From: Microtetraspora fusca
GTDB taxonomy: Bacteria > Actinomycetota > Actinomycetes > Streptosporangiales > Streptosporangiaceae
Assembly (NCBI RefSeq): GCF_001570365.1
Contig: NZ_BBYK01000070.1
Coordinates: 37,335-101,334, forward strand
DNA: 64,000 bases
Direction of reading: 5' to 3'
Below are positions 8,141-16,898 of this stretch, in pieces. A model generated the notes under the pieces. That model was not told where the DNA came from. It did not search any database and worked only from the letters and a program-made list of their open reading frames with translations. How positions within the stretch are numbered: position 1 is the stretch's first letter; each line of letters begins with the position of its first letter. The position numbers were made by a program, and so were the translations under genes.

Positions 8141-9433
8141 TCACTCCAGGGCCGTGAGCGGGGCGGGATAGCCGCGCACCCCGCCGATCCGCCACGGCTC
8201 GCGCGCCTCCGCCGGCGCCAGGCCGGCGAGCTCGGGGACGTACCGGTGGATGTAGCCGGAGACGGGGTCGAAGCGGCGCGCCTGCCGGAGCGGGTTGAGC
8301 ACCCGGCCGGGACGAGGCGAGTTGCCGGTGCCCGCGATCCACTGCCAGTTGCCGCCGTTGTCGGCCACGTCGCCGTCGAGCAGCAGGTCGAAGAAGTGCG
8401 CGGCGCCGACCCGCCAGTCCACGCCCAGGTGGTTGACGAGGTAATCGGCCACGATCATGCGCGCTCGGTTGTGCATCCAGCCCTCGGCGAGGAGTTGGCG
8501 CATGCCCGCGTCCACGATCGGGATCCCCGTCATGCCCGCCTTCCACGCGCTCACCGCGTCGGCGTCGTCCCGCCACCTCCGTGGGCGCGGGCGGTAGTCG
8601 CGGCGGCCGATCGCCGGGAAGGCCAGCGTCACCTGGTGGAAGAAGTCGCGCCAGCAGAGCTGCCGGACGAAGGGGTGCTCGACGGGCGCGACGGATGCGG
8701 CCTCCAGCGGGGAGAGGCAGCCGAACCTCAGGTACGGGCTCAGCCGGGAGGTGCGGTCGCCGGCCAGATCGTCGTGCCCGTCCGCGTAGCCGTCCAGGCC
8801 CTCGCGCCGCCACCGCTCCAGCCGCGCCCGCGCGGCCGACTCGCCGCCGCGCAGCGCCGGGTGGGGCGCGTGGCGGGGCAGATCGCCGGGCTCCAGGCCC
8901 GGCTCCAGACCCGGCTCCAGACCCGGCTCCAGACCGGGCGGCAGCGGGACGCGCGCCGGGGCCGGGAGCACCGGGCGGCGCGGGTGGCCCGCCCACGCCC
9001 GCCAGTAGGGCGTGAAGACCCGGTAGTGGTCCCCGCCCCCGGACGGCAGGAGTTCGCCGGGCGGGACGATCGTCAGGCCGGGGAAGAGCCGCAGGCCGAT
9101 CCGCTCCCCGGCGAGCCGGCGCTCCCGCCCGCGGGCGAGCGCGCTGACGTCGGCGCTCGCGTAGACCTCGGACGCGCCCACCGCGGCGGCGAGCCGCATC
9201 GTCTCGGCCACCGTGTCGCCGTGCCGTACCAGGAGGTCGCCCCCGCGGGCCCGGAGCGACGCGCGCAGATCGGCCAGGCAGTCGGTCAGGAAGCCGGCGC
9301 GGCAGCCGGCGGGCACCCTGGGGTCGAGCACGAACAGCGGCACGACATGGCCGCCGCGGGCGCAGGCGGCGGTCAGCGCCGGGTGGTCGCGCACGCGCAG
9401 ATCCCGCGTGAACAGCACGATCACGGTGTCCAT
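8141..9433 (-). CDS. phr: deoxyribodipyrimidine photolyase/cryptochrome
   Basis: This 430-residue flavoprotein of the CPD photolyase/cryptochrome class opens with TVIVLFTRDLRVRDHPAL, the usual photolyase start. The C-terminal half holds the FAD-binding region, with Q-L-x-W-R-D-F-F and W-M-H-N-R-x-R-M. It would repair UV pyrimidine dimers with blue light. The ATG at 9433 gives the canonical N-terminus; a longer 462-codon version adds unrelated residues. The inter-domain linker carries four copies of PGLE encoded by a 12-bp tandem repeat (about 8888-8937). A 38-codon ORF lies 28 nt upstream in the same direction, and a sigma-factor remnant lies beyond it. Confidence 0.92.
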   Translation of the reverse strand: MDTVIVLFTRDLRVRDHPALTAACARGGHVVPLFVLDPRVPAGCRAGFLTDCLADLRASLRARGGDLLVRHGDTVAETMRLAAAVGASEVYASADVSALARGRERRLAGERIGLRLFPGLTIVPPGELLPSGGGDHYRVFTPYWRAWAGHPRRPVLPAPARVPLPPGLEPGLEPGLEPGLEPGDLPRHAPHPALRGGESAARARLERWRREGLDGYADGHDDLAGDRTSRLSPYLRFGCLSPLEAASVAPVEHPFVRQLCWRDFFHQVTLAFPAIGRRDYRPRPRRWRDDADAVSAWKAGMTGIPIVDAGMRQLLAEGWMHNRARMIVADYLVNHLGVDWRVGAAHFFDLLLDGDVADNGGNWQWIAGTGNSPRPGRVLNPLRQARRFDPVSGYIHRYVPELAGLAPAEAREPWRIGGVRGYPAPLTALE

Positions 9434-9461
9434 CAGATCAGCGCGGAGGGGACCGCCTGCT

Positions 9462-9578
9462 TCAGCCGGCGGGGGAGTCCGCGCTCCCTCCCTTCGGGTT
9501 TCGTCGGTCGTGGCCCCCTGAAGTCGCATCCGGCGCAGTTTTTGCGGTGTTCCTGCGCTGAGCTGGTTGTTTGTCCAT
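9462..9578 (-). CDS. 38-residue hypothetical ORF ahead of photolyase
   Basis: This short frame starts MDKQPAQRRNTAKTAP and is rich in charged and small residues, so it is probably disordered. It deserves notice because GGAGG lies seven bases before the ATG, a much better ribosome site than that of the photolyase gene 28 nt downstream. It may be a real small protein, or a translated leader that couples ribosomes to the photolyase. I recognise no family. Confidence 0.4.
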   Translation of the reverse strand: MDKQPAQRRNTAKTAPDATSGGHDRRNPKGGSADSPAG

Positions 9579-9636
9579 CAGATGCCTCCGTATGAATAGG
9601 TTTGAGTGGGTTCGGCGTCCGGAGCCGGGGGGATCG

Positions 9637-9897
9637 GTGGACGATACGACGGCCATCCGCCTCACGCGGGGCGAGCCCGGGGCGCTCGGCGAGTGCCACC
9701 GGGTGTACCCCGCGATGGGGTGCTCCTATCCGCGGCGGCCGGCCCCGGCGCAGGACGTCGAAGACGTGGCGCGGGTCGGCTTCGCCGAGGCGTGGCGATC
9801 ACGGCGCCGGTTCGATCCCGACAGGAGTCTTCCCACTTGGCCGGTGGGCATCGCCCACGGACACGAACACGCCCGGCGCGACCGTGTCGCGGCCTGA
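9637..9897 (+). pseudogene. truncated ECF sigma factor (region 2 only)
   Basis: This 86-codon frame starts GTG after GGGGGG. It reads like ECF sigma region 2: G-E-P-G-A-L-x-E-C-x-R-x-Y-P near the start, then Q-D-V-E-D-V, E-A-W-R-S-R-R-R-F-D-P and H-A-R-R-D-R-V. The -10-recognition helix is altered (ARVG where QEVF-like residues are expected), and region 4 (about 80 residues, -35 binding) is missing because the frame stops inside the next gene's first codons. It lies beside a photolyase gene. In Streptomyces, light-induced photolyase genes are served by an ECF factor (LitS), so a relic of such a system is an inference. It could still be a deliberately short protein. Confidence 0.5.
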
Positions 9898-11371
9898 GCG
9901 GGCGGCCCGCTGCCTGGTGACGGGCGCCACCGGTTACGTGGGCGGGCGGCTGGTCCCCGAGCTGCTCGCCGCCGGGTACGGCGTGCGCTGCATGGCCAGG
10001 TCGCCGGGACGGCTGCGCGACCGGGCGTGGCACGGCGACGTGGAGATCGCGAAGGCGGACGCCATGGACCAGGGGCAGACCGTGCGGGCCCTCGAGGGGA
10101 CGGACGTCGCCTACTACCTGATCCACACGATGGGGTCCGCCCGCGCATTCGTGGAGCGGGACCGGAAGGCGGCCGCGGTGTTCGCCGCGGCGGCGCGGGA
10201 GGCGGGCGTGCGGCGGGTCGTCTACCTCGGCGGGCTCACGCCGCCCGAGCGGCCCTCGCCGCACATGCGCTCCCGGGCCGAGGTGGAGCGAATCCTTCTC
10301 GGCTCCGGCGTCCCCACGGCGGTGCTCCGGGCGGCCGTGATCATCGGCTCGGGGTCGTTGTCGTTCGAGATGCTGCGCCACCTCACCGAGCGGCTGCCGG
10401 TCATGGTCACGCCCCGCTGGGTGCGCACGCTGACCCAGCCGATCGCGATCCGCGACGTGCTGCGCTACCTCGTGGGGTGCGCGGAGCTGCCCGAGGACGT
10501 GCACCGGGGGTTCGACATCGGCGGCCCCGACGTCCTGACGTACGCCGAGATGATGCGCGGCTACGCGGCCGTGGCCGGGCTGCCGCGCCGAGTGATCCTG
10601 CCGGTGCCGCTGCTCACCCCGCGCCTGTCCAGTTACTGGGTGGGGCTGGTCACGCCGCTGCCGGCCAGGGTGGCCCGGCCGCTGGTCGAGTCGCTCCGGG
10701 GCGAGGCGGTCTGCCGGGAGCACGACATCGCCCGGTACGTGCCCGACCCGCCCGAGGGGCTGATCCGGTTCACCCAGGCGGTGGACCTCGCGCTCCGCCG
10801 GATCAAGGAGGCCGACGTCACGACCCGCTGGTCCTGCGCCTCCACGCCGGGCGCGCCGAGCGACCCGCTGCCCACCGACCCCGACTGGGCGGGCGGCAGC
10901 CTGTACGTGGACGAGCGGAGCCGGACCCTGGACGTGCCGCCGGAGCGGCTGTGGCGGGTGATCGAGGGCATCGGCGGTGAGAACGGGTGGTACTCCCTCC
11001 CCGTCGCCTGGCGGGTACGCGGTCTCCTCGACCGGCTGATGGGCGGCGTGGGCCTGCGCCGGGGGAGGCGCGACCCGCAGCGGCTCCGGGTCGGCGACGC
11101 GCTCGACTTCTGGCGGGTCGAGGAGATCGTGCCCGGCTCCCTGCTGCGGCTCCGCGCCGAGATGCGGCTACCCGGCCTCGCGTGGCTGGAGCTGACCTGC
11201 CGGCGGGAGCGGGGACGCACGGTATACGGCCAGCGGGCGATCTTCCATCCCCGCGGACTGCTCGGCCACCTGTACTGGTGGGCGATCACGCCATTCCACG
11301 GGCTGATCTTCGGCCGGATGCCCCGCAACATCGCCCGCGCGGCGGCCCTTCCGCGGACGCGCTCCGGGTGA
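9884..11371 (+). CDS. NAD(P)-binding oxidoreductase with DUF2867 domain
   Basis: This 495-residue two-domain protein starts with an NmrA/SDR-type Rossmann fold, C-L-V-T-G-A-T-G-Y-V-G-G at residues 10-21. It continues with Y-Y-L-I-H-T-M-G near 75, typical of atypical SDRs related to complex I assembly and lycopene-cyclase-linked proteins. The second half, from about 310, is a DUF2867 domain (SRPBCC-like). The GTG at 9884 was chosen because it immediately precedes the Rossmann motif and overlaps the sigma-factor remnant stop by 14 nt. Relatives are often found near photolyase and carotenoid genes. The substrate is unknown. Confidence 0.8.
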   Translation: MSRPERAARCLVTGATGYVGGRLVPELLAAGYGVRCMARSPGRLRDRAWHGDVEIAKADAMDQGQTVRALEGTDVAYYLIHTMGSARAFVERDRKAAAVFAAAAREAGVRRVVYLGGLTPPERPSPHMRSRAEVERILLGSGVPTAVLRAAVIIGSGSLSFEMLRHLTERLPVMVTPRWVRTLTQPIAIRDVLRYLVGCAELPEDVHRGFDIGGPDVLTYAEMMRGYAAVAGLPRRVILPVPLLTPRLSSYWVGLVTPLPARVARPLVESLRGEAVCREHDIARYVPDPPEGLIRFTQAVDLALRRIKEADVTTRWSCASTPGAPSDPLPTDPDWAGGSLYVDERSRTLDVPPERLWRVIEGIGGENGWYSLPVAWRVRGLLDRLMGGVGLRRGRRDPQRLRVGDALDFWRVEEIVPGSLLRLRAEMRLPGLAWLELTCRRERGRTVYGQRAIFHPRGLLGHLYWWAITPFHGLIFGRMPRNIARAAALPRTRSG

Positions 11372-11376
11372 CGGTC

Positions 11377-11811
11377 TCACGGGTGGTGGCAGACCGCCTC
11401 GTGTCCGGAGGTGAGGACGTGGAAGGTCACCTCGGGCGCGCGGAACAGGGTGTTGTGCACCGGGCAGTGCCGGATGACCGCGGTGAAGGACTCGCGCAGC
11501 CCCTCGGGCAGCCCGGGCGCCTCGACGTCGAGCGCGACCTTGCTCAACCGCGCCGGCTGCAGGCCGAGGTCGTACCGCGCGGTGACCGTGACGCCGGCGG
11601 GAAGCTGGCATCGGTGCAGGTAGCGCTCGGCGCAGTCCGCGACGCACGCGGCGAGGCTGCCGACGAAGAGTTCGGTCGCGGTGGGCCCGGTGTCGCTTCC
11701 GCCGAAGTCCTTCGGCTCGTCCACCCGCACGGAGTGCCCGCGGATCCGGATGTCGAAGCGATCACCGCCGTGCCACGCGACCCGCAGGGTTTCGCTCCGG
11801 CTCTCGGCCAT
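11377..11811 (-). CDS. OsmC/Ohr-type peroxiredoxin
   Basis: This 144-residue OsmC-family protein has both reactive cysteines in their usual settings: S-L-A-A-C-V-A-D-C in the central helix near residues 50-60, and H-C-P-V-H-N-T-L-F near 112. Family members reduce organic hydroperoxides with thiol donors. The ATG at 11811 gives the standard short N-terminus. The upstream 186-bp gap is shared with the divergent universal stress gene and contains a CACC/GGTG dyad near 11872-11885. The stress-gene neighbourhood fits an oxidant-defence role. Confidence 0.88.
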   Translation of the reverse strand: MAESRSETLRVAWHGGDRFDIRIRGHSVRVDEPKDFGGSDTGPTATELFVGSLAACVADCAERYLHRCQLPAGVTVTARYDLGLQPARLSKVALDVEAPGLPEGLRESFTAVIRHCPVHNTLFRAPEVTFHVLTSGHEAVCHHP

Positions 11812-11997
11812 GGCTGGCTCCACGCTCGTGACTGATGCTCCAAAGAAGCACCGCTGCCCACCCCTCGCGGAGAAAAACCACCATAAAAGGTGATATGTCG
11901 GGATTAGGGGGGTGGGTGAATGGAGGGGCGCGGACAGAGGGCCGTACGGATAGGTACGGACAGAGGGCGCAGTACGGCCCGCAGGAGAGGGGGCGCC

Positions 11998-12858
11998 ATG
12001 AGGGAACCGATCGTGGTCGGCGTCGACGGGTCGCCGGTCTCGCTGCAGGCGGCCGAATGGTCCGGACGGGAGGCCGCGCTGCGCGGCGCGCCGGTACGGG
12101 TCGTCCACGTGGCCACGCAGTGGGCCCATCACATCCCGCTGGTGCCCGAGCCCGGCCGCTGGGGCGCGGAGCGGTCGGCGGCCCTGGAGGAGATGCTCCA
12201 GGGCGCGGTCAACCGGGTCAGGGCCGGCCACCCGGACGTCCAGGTCACCACCGAGATCCTGGAGGGCGGCGCGGGCGAGACGCTCGTCGCCGAGGCCAAA
12301 GGGGCGCAGCTCCTGGTCGTGGGGAACCGGGGGCGCGGCGGCTTCGCCGAGCTGCTGCTCGGCTCCGTCAGCCGCTACACCGCCTCCCGGTCGCCGTGCC
12401 CCCTGGTCGTCGTCCGCGAGCAGCATCCGCACGTGCGCGGCCAGATCGTCGCGGGCGTCACCGGGCGGGCCGACCGCAGCGCCGTCCTGGACTTCGCCTT
12501 CCGGGAGGCCGAGCTGCGCGGGGCGGTCCTGCGCGTCCTGCACGCCTGGACCCACCCGACCAGCACGGGGCCGGGCGACATGCTGCCCGTCGTGTACGAC
12601 GTCGAGGCCGTCGGGCAGGAGGAGGAGACCCTGCTCGCCGAGGCCGTCGCGGGATGGCGCGAGAACCGGCCCGACGTCGAACTGGTCCAGCAGGTCGTGC
12701 GCGAGCACCCGGCCAAGGCGCTGATCGAGGCCTCCGCCGAGCACGACCTCACCATCCTGGGCGCGCACGAAGGAGGCCGCTCGCTGCTCGGCCTCGGCTT
12801 CGTCGCGCACGCCGTCCTGCATCACGCGCACGGCCCGGTCGTGGTCGTCCGCCCGTGA
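11998..12858 (+). CDS. universal stress protein, two UspA domains (first copy)
   Basis: This 286-residue protein has tandem UspA folds. The first opens I-V-V-G-V-D-G-S and carries the ATP-binding pattern G-N-R-G-R-G-G-F, L-L-G-S-V-S. The second (from about 145) is more divergent (A-G-V-T-G-R-A-D, then G-A-H-E-G-G). AGGAGAGGGGG precedes the ATG. A paralogue follows 38 bp downstream, so the pair likely forms one transcript. Such proteins typically respond to hypoxia, dormancy or redox stress in actinobacteria. Confidence 0.9.
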   Translation: MREPIVVGVDGSPVSLQAAEWSGREAALRGAPVRVVHVATQWAHHIPLVPEPGRWGAERSAALEEMLQGAVNRVRAGHPDVQVTTEILEGGAGETLVAEAKGAQLLVVGNRGRGGFAELLLGSVSRYTASRSPCPLVVVREQHPHVRGQIVAGVTGRADRSAVLDFAFREAELRGAVLRVLHAWTHPTSTGPGDMLPVVYDVEAVGQEEETLLAEAVAGWRENRPDVELVQQVVREHPAKALIEASAEHDLTILGAHEGGRSLLGLGFVAHAVLHHAHGPVVVVRP

Positions 12859-12896
12859 CCGGCCCGCCCGGGGCGGGAGGGCGGAGAGGGGGAGAG

Positions 12897-13751
12897 ATGG
12901 CCGAGCCGATCATCGTCGGCGTGGACGGATCCCCGGCCGCCACGGCCGCGGTCGCCTGGGCGGCCGACGACGCGGCCAGGAAGGGCAAGCCACTGCGCCT
13001 GGTCCACGCCGTCCACCGCCCGCCGTACGGGAGCCGGCCGTACCCGATCCCGGGGCTGGACGACGCGCTGAGCCGGGCCGGCGGCCAGTTCCTGCGCGAG
13101 GCCGAGGAGATCGTCCGGGAGCGGCACCCCCTCCTCGACGTGTCCGCCCGGCTCCTCGAAGGCGCCCCGGCCCGCATGCTGCTCCGCGAGGCGGAGGGCG
13201 CCTCCGAGCTGGTGGTCGGCAGCCGCGGCCGGGGCGGCTTCGCCGGGATGCTGCTCGGCTCGGTGAGCGGGGGCCTCCCCGGCCACACGGCCGTCCCCGT
13301 CGTCGTCGTACGGCCCGGCCGCACTGCGGCGGACGCGACCGAGGTGGTCGTCGGCGTGGACGAGTCGGAGGGGTGCGAGCCCGCCCTGGGATACGCGTTC
13401 GAGCAGGCGCTGCTGCGCCGCGGACGGCTGCGCGCCGTGTACGGGTGGCGGCCGCCACCCGAGATCTACACGGGGTACTTCGTCTACGACCCGGAGGAGG
13501 CGCGGCAACTCCGGCAGGTCCTCGACGTCGGCCGCATCGCCGCCTGGCGGGCGAGGTTTCCGGAGGTGCGGGCGGAGGTCGAGGTCGTCTGCGACCACCC
13601 TGTCAGCGCGCTGGTCGACGTGGCCGCGTCCGCTGCCGTTCTCGTCGTGGGCTCCCGCGGCAGGAGCGGGATCGCGGCGATGGTGCTCGGCTCGGTGAGC
13701 CGCGGCGTGCTCCACCACGCCCACTGCCCCGTCGCGGTCGTGTCCTCCTGA
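12897..13751 (+). CDS. universal stress protein, two UspA domains (second copy)
   Basis: This 284-residue tandem-UspA protein is paralogous to its upstream neighbour. Both domains have the family start (I-I-V-G-V-D-G-S near residue 5 and V-V-V-G-V-D-E-S near 150) and the ATP-binding G-S-R-G-R-G-G-F and G-S-R-G-R-S-G loops. GGGGGAG precedes the ATG. The second domain keeps an intact ATP loop, unlike that of the upstream copy, so the two proteins may differ in nucleotide binding. Confidence 0.9.
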   Translation: MAEPIIVGVDGSPAATAAVAWAADDAARKGKPLRLVHAVHRPPYGSRPYPIPGLDDALSRAGGQFLREAEEIVRERHPLLDVSARLLEGAPARMLLREAEGASELVVGSRGRGGFAGMLLGSVSGGLPGHTAVPVVVVRPGRTAADATEVVVGVDESEGCEPALGYAFEQALLRRGRLRAVYGWRPPPEIYTGYFVYDPEEARQLRQVLDVGRIAAWRARFPEVRAEVEVVCDHPVSALVDVAASAAVLVVGSRGRSGIAAMVLGSVSRGVLHHAHCPVAVVSS

Positions 13752-13852
13752 CCCTCGCGCCGGCGCGGATGGGGCCGGTCTGCCGATGGGGTGCCGTGTC
13801 AGCGGCCGTGTCAGCACGGCGACGGCCCGATATCAGGGCGGTCGGCGATCGT

Positions 13853-13904
13853 GGATGCCACGAACGGTTCAGCGATCGCGGCCTCGGGGCCGCGAAAGGC
13901 ATCC
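13853..13904 (+). other. nested stem-loop in the 5' region of the P450 gene
   Basis: GGATGCC (13853-13859) pairs perfectly with GGCATCC (13898-13904). Inside, CGCGGCC (13877-13883) pairs with GGCCGCG (13888-13894) around the loop TCGG. The element ends 41 nt before the P450 start. It could be a structured leader, a terminator for the stress genes, or chance in GC-rich DNA. I do not recognise an RNA family. Confidence 0.4.
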
Positions 13905-13945
13905 AGAAACACGACCATGCTCGACGGCCGATGAGAGGAATGACC

Positions 13946-15145
13946 ATGGAACACATCGTCACGACGCTGCCGACGGCGCGTCAGCCCGGCTGCCCCTTCG
14001 ACCCGCCGGCAGAGCTGATCGACGCCCGCCGGCACGGCCCGATCAGTCGCTACCCCTTCCCCGATGGGCACCAGGGCTGGCTGGTCACCGGCTACGACCT
14101 GGTCCGGTCGGTCCTGGCCGACTCGCGGTTCAGCTCACGCAAGGAGCTCATGCGCCACCACCCGCTGATCGACTACGGCGACATCGAGGTCCCCCCGGCG
14201 CCGCCCGGCGAGTTCCTCCTCATGGACGAGCCACAGCACAGCCGCTACCGCAAACCGCTGGTGGGCAAGTTCACCGTACGGCGGATGCGACTGCTCACCG
14301 AGCGCATCGAGCAGATCACCGCCGAGCACCTGGACGCCATGGAGAAGGCCGGGCCGCCGACCGACCTGGTGACCGCGTTCGCCAAGCCCATCCCCTCCAT
14401 CGTGATCTGTGAGCTGCTGGGGGTGCCGTATGAGGACCGGGGCCGCTTCCAGGACCAGATCGACACGTTCCTCGGCGGGGAGACCAGCGACGAGGACCTG
14501 ATCGCGGCCTATACTGCGACCCAGCAGTACCTGGCGGAGCTGGTGGCGGCCAAGCGCGCGAACCCCACCGACGACGTGCTCAGCGACCTCACCGACAGCG
14601 ATCTGACCGATGAGGAGCTGAGGGGGATCAGCCTGATTCTGCTGGCGGCCGGGTTCGACACCACCGCGAACACGCTGGCGCTGGGTACCTTCGCGCTGCT
14701 GCGCAACCCGGCGCAGCTGGCCGCGCTGCGCGCCGATCCCGCGCTCACCGACGGGGCCGTGGAGGAGCTGCTGCGGTATCTGTCCGTCGCCAAGACGTTC
14801 ATGAGGACGGCACTGGAGGACGTCGAGCTGGGCGGCCAGACCATCAAGGCCGGCACGACGGTCATCCTGTCGTACAACACCGCCAACCGGGACCCCGAGC
14901 GCTTCACCGATCCCCACGTACTCGACATCCAGAGGCAGGACGGCGGGCACCTGGCCTTCGGCCACGGCATCCACCAGTGCCTGGGCCAGCAGCTGGCCCG
15001 CGTCGAGATGCGGGTCGCCTTCCCCGCGCTGCTCAGCCGCTTCCCCACGCTGCGCCTGGCCGTACCGGCCGAAGAGGTGGCCCTGCGCCCGGAGACCGCC
15101 GACATCTACGGGGTGAAGAGCCTCCCGGTCGCCTGGGACGTGTGA
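13946..15145 (+). CDS. cytochrome P450
   Basis: This 399-residue soluble bacterial P450 shows the I-helix oxygen-binding motif A-G-F-D-T-T near residue 235, the K-helix E-E-L-L-R and the heme-cysteine loop F-G-H-G-I-H-Q-C-L-G near 340. The ATG at 13946 has AGAGGA six bases upstream; two earlier in-frame ATGs (13931, 13940) are less well placed. No ferredoxin or reductase gene is adjacent, so electrons must come from elsewhere. The substrate cannot be read from sequence. It lies between stress proteins and an aromatic-degradation cluster transcribed separately. Confidence 0.93.
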   Translation: MEHIVTTLPTARQPGCPFDPPAELIDARRHGPISRYPFPDGHQGWLVTGYDLVRSVLADSRFSSRKELMRHHPLIDYGDIEVPPAPPGEFLLMDEPQHSRYRKPLVGKFTVRRMRLLTERIEQITAEHLDAMEKAGPPTDLVTAFAKPIPSIVICELLGVPYEDRGRFQDQIDTFLGGETSDEDLIAAYTATQQYLAELVAAKRANPTDDVLSDLTDSDLTDEELRGISLILLAAGFDTTANTLALGTFALLRNPAQLAALRADPALTDGAVEELLRYLSVAKTFMRTALEDVELGGQTIKAGTTVILSYNTANRDPERFTDPHVLDIQRQDGGHLAFGHGIHQCLGQQLARVEMRVAFPALLSRFPTLRLAVPAEEVALRPETADIYGVKSLPVAWDV

Positions 15146-15243
15146 CCGCGAGCCGGTGACGGGCGAGGTCGCGTACGGTCGCCGCCGGTGCCCACATGGT
15201 CAGCTCACCGAGCGGGCGTGGTCGCGGTGGGGTGCACGCCGGT

Positions 15244-16005
15244 TCAACGGAGGAGGTCGCGCCGGCTCAGTGTGCTGCCGAGCGCGGCCGCCGCCGCGCG
15301 CACCGCCGTCACATGTCCCTCGGGCCGGAACCTGTGGCTGGGGCCGGCCACGCTGATCGCGGCGAGCGGCTCGTCGCCGCGCCCCAGCACCGGCGCGGCG
15401 ACGCACACGAGCCCGACGGCCGACTCCTCCTGCTCGAACGCGACGCCGGTCTCGGTGACGCGCTGCAACTGGCGCCGGAGGATGCCCGGCGCGACGACGG
15501 TGTGCGGCGTGCGCCGCTCGAGCGGCCCGGCCAGCACCTCGCGCCGCAGGTCGGCGCCGGCGTACGCGAGCAGAGCCTTGCCGATCGCGGTGCAGTGCAG
15601 CGGCATCCGCCCGCCCGGGCGCGAGGGCGCCTTGGCTTGGCGGTGGCCGCCGATCTTGGCGACGTAGACGACGTCGTGACCCTCCCGCACCCCGAGGTGG
15701 ACGGTCTCGTGGGTGCGTTCGTAAAGGTCTTGAAGGAACGGCATCGCCACCTCGAGCAGGCTGCGCTCCAGCGAGGCGAGCATCCCGAGCTCGAAGAGGC
15801 CGCCACTGAGCCGGTAGCCGCCGTCGGCGCGGTCGAGCAGGCGGTTGGCGACCAGATCGCCGGACAGCCGATGCACGGTCGCCTTGTGGAGGCCGGTGCG
15901 CCGCACCAGCTCGGCGAGGCTGACGACCCGGTCCTCGGGCCGGAAGGCGCGCAGGATCGTCACCGCCTTGCCCAGCACGGTGTCGAGGTCGGCAGTCTCC
16001 GTCAC
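15244..16005 (-). CDS. IclR-family transcriptional regulator
   Basis: This 253-residue protein has an N-terminal winged helix (L-A-E-L-V-R-R-T-G-L-H-K-A-T-V-H-R near residues 30-46) and an IclR effector domain (H-C-T-A-I-G-K-A-L-L-A near 140, G-V-A-F-E-Q-E-E-S near 187). It starts GTG and diverges from the hydratase/acetaldehyde dehydrogenase/aldolase operon. A small dyad TCGC-TGA-GCGA (16018-16028) lies in the 68-bp gap and could be part of an operator. IclR proteins commonly control aromatic-acid pathways, so this is the probable regulator of the lower meta-cleavage arm. Confidence 0.88.
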   Translation of the reverse strand: MTETADLDTVLGKAVTILRAFRPEDRVVSLAELVRRTGLHKATVHRLSGDLVANRLLDRADGGYRLSGGLFELGMLASLERSLLEVAMPFLQDLYERTHETVHLGVREGHDVVYVAKIGGHRQAKAPSRPGGRMPLHCTAIGKALLAYAGADLRREVLAGPLERRTPHTVVAPGILRRQLQRVTETGVAFEQEESAVGLVCVAAPVLGRGDEPLAAISVAGPSHRFRPEGHVTAVRAAAAALGSTLSRRDLLR

Positions 16006-16073
16006 CCCCGCAGCGTATCGCTGAGCGAGACGAAGTGCTGGTCGGCGCCCGAGCCCGACCGCACAGTGGGGGC

Positions 16074-16898
16074 GTGACCGAAACCACCGGGCTCGCCGTC
16101 GCGAGCCAGTCCGACATCGCCGCCGCGGTCGAGCGGCTCGCCGGGGCGTCCGCGTCCGGCGTGCCGTGCGCCCCCGTGCGGGACCTGATCGGCCGGGACG
16201 ACCTGGCCGCCGCGTACGCCGTCCAGGCGGCGCTCACCGGCCGCCGGCTCGCCGCCGGCGCCCGGATCGTCGGCCGCAAGATCGGCCTGACCTCGGAGGC
16301 CGTGCAACGGCAGCTCGGCGTCGACCAGCCCGACCTCGGCGTCCTCTTCGACGACATGGCGTACGCCGACGGGGACGCGATCCCGGCCGGGCGGGTCCTC
16401 CAGCCACGGATCGAGGCGGAGATCGCGTTCGTGCTCCGTTCCGACCTGGCCGACGGCCCGCTCGGCGCCCCGCAGGTCCGGGACGCGATCGAGTACGGCG
16501 TCGCCGCGCTCGAGATCTGCGGCAGCCGGATCGCCGGGTGGGACATCGCCTTCGGCGACACGGTCGCCGACAACGCGTCCTCGGGCGCCTACGTGCTCGG
16601 GACGGAACGCCGCACCCTCGACGAGTTTGAGCCGGTGGACGTCGTGATGTCGATGAGCGTCGACGGCAAGGAGGTCTCCACCGGGACCGGCGCTGCCTGC
16701 CTGGGCGACCCGATCGAGGCGGTCGTGTGGCTGGCCCGGATGGCCCGCGACCTCGGCGAGCCGCTGCGCGCGGGGCAGGTCGTCCTCTCCGGCGCGCTCG
16801 GTCCGATGCGGCCGGTCGCCGCCGGCGACACCGTCACCGCCACCCTGTCCGGCCTCGGCACGGTGACGGTCCGCTTCACCGAAGGAGCAGCATCATGA
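16074..16898 (+). CDS. mhpD: 2-keto-4-pentenoate hydratase
   Basis: This 274-residue member of the MhpD/HsaE hydratase family belongs to the fumarylacetoacetase-like fold. Visible features are G-R-K-I-G-L-T-S-E near residue 65, the metal-site region R-I-E-A-E-I-A-F near 105 and D-N-A-S-S-G near 165. It adds water to 2-hydroxypenta-2,4-dienoate to give 4-hydroxy-2-oxovalerate. The GTG at 16074 follows GTGGGGG; an earlier ATG adds 13 unrelated residues. The stop overlaps the next gene's ATG in ATGA, so translation is coupled. Confidence 0.9.
   Translation: MTETTGLAVASQSDIAAAVERLAGASASGVPCAPVRDLIGRDDLAAAYAVQAALTGRRLAAGARIVGRKIGLTSEAVQRQLGVDQPDLGVLFDDMAYADGDAIPAGRVLQPRIEAEIAFVLRSDLADGPLGAPQVRDAIEYGVAALEICGSRIAGWDIAFGDTVADNASSGAYVLGTERRTLDEFEPVDVVMSMSVDGKEVSTGTGAACLGDPIEAVVWLARMARDLGEPLRAGQVVLSGALGPMRPVAAGDTVTATLSGLGTVTVRFTEGAAS

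Noticed and set aside
8888..8937. Short tandem repeats considered as a CRISPR-like or regulatory array
   Set aside because: They are contiguous 12-bp units inside the photolyase frame encoding P-G-L-E, with no spacers. They are a protein linker repeat.
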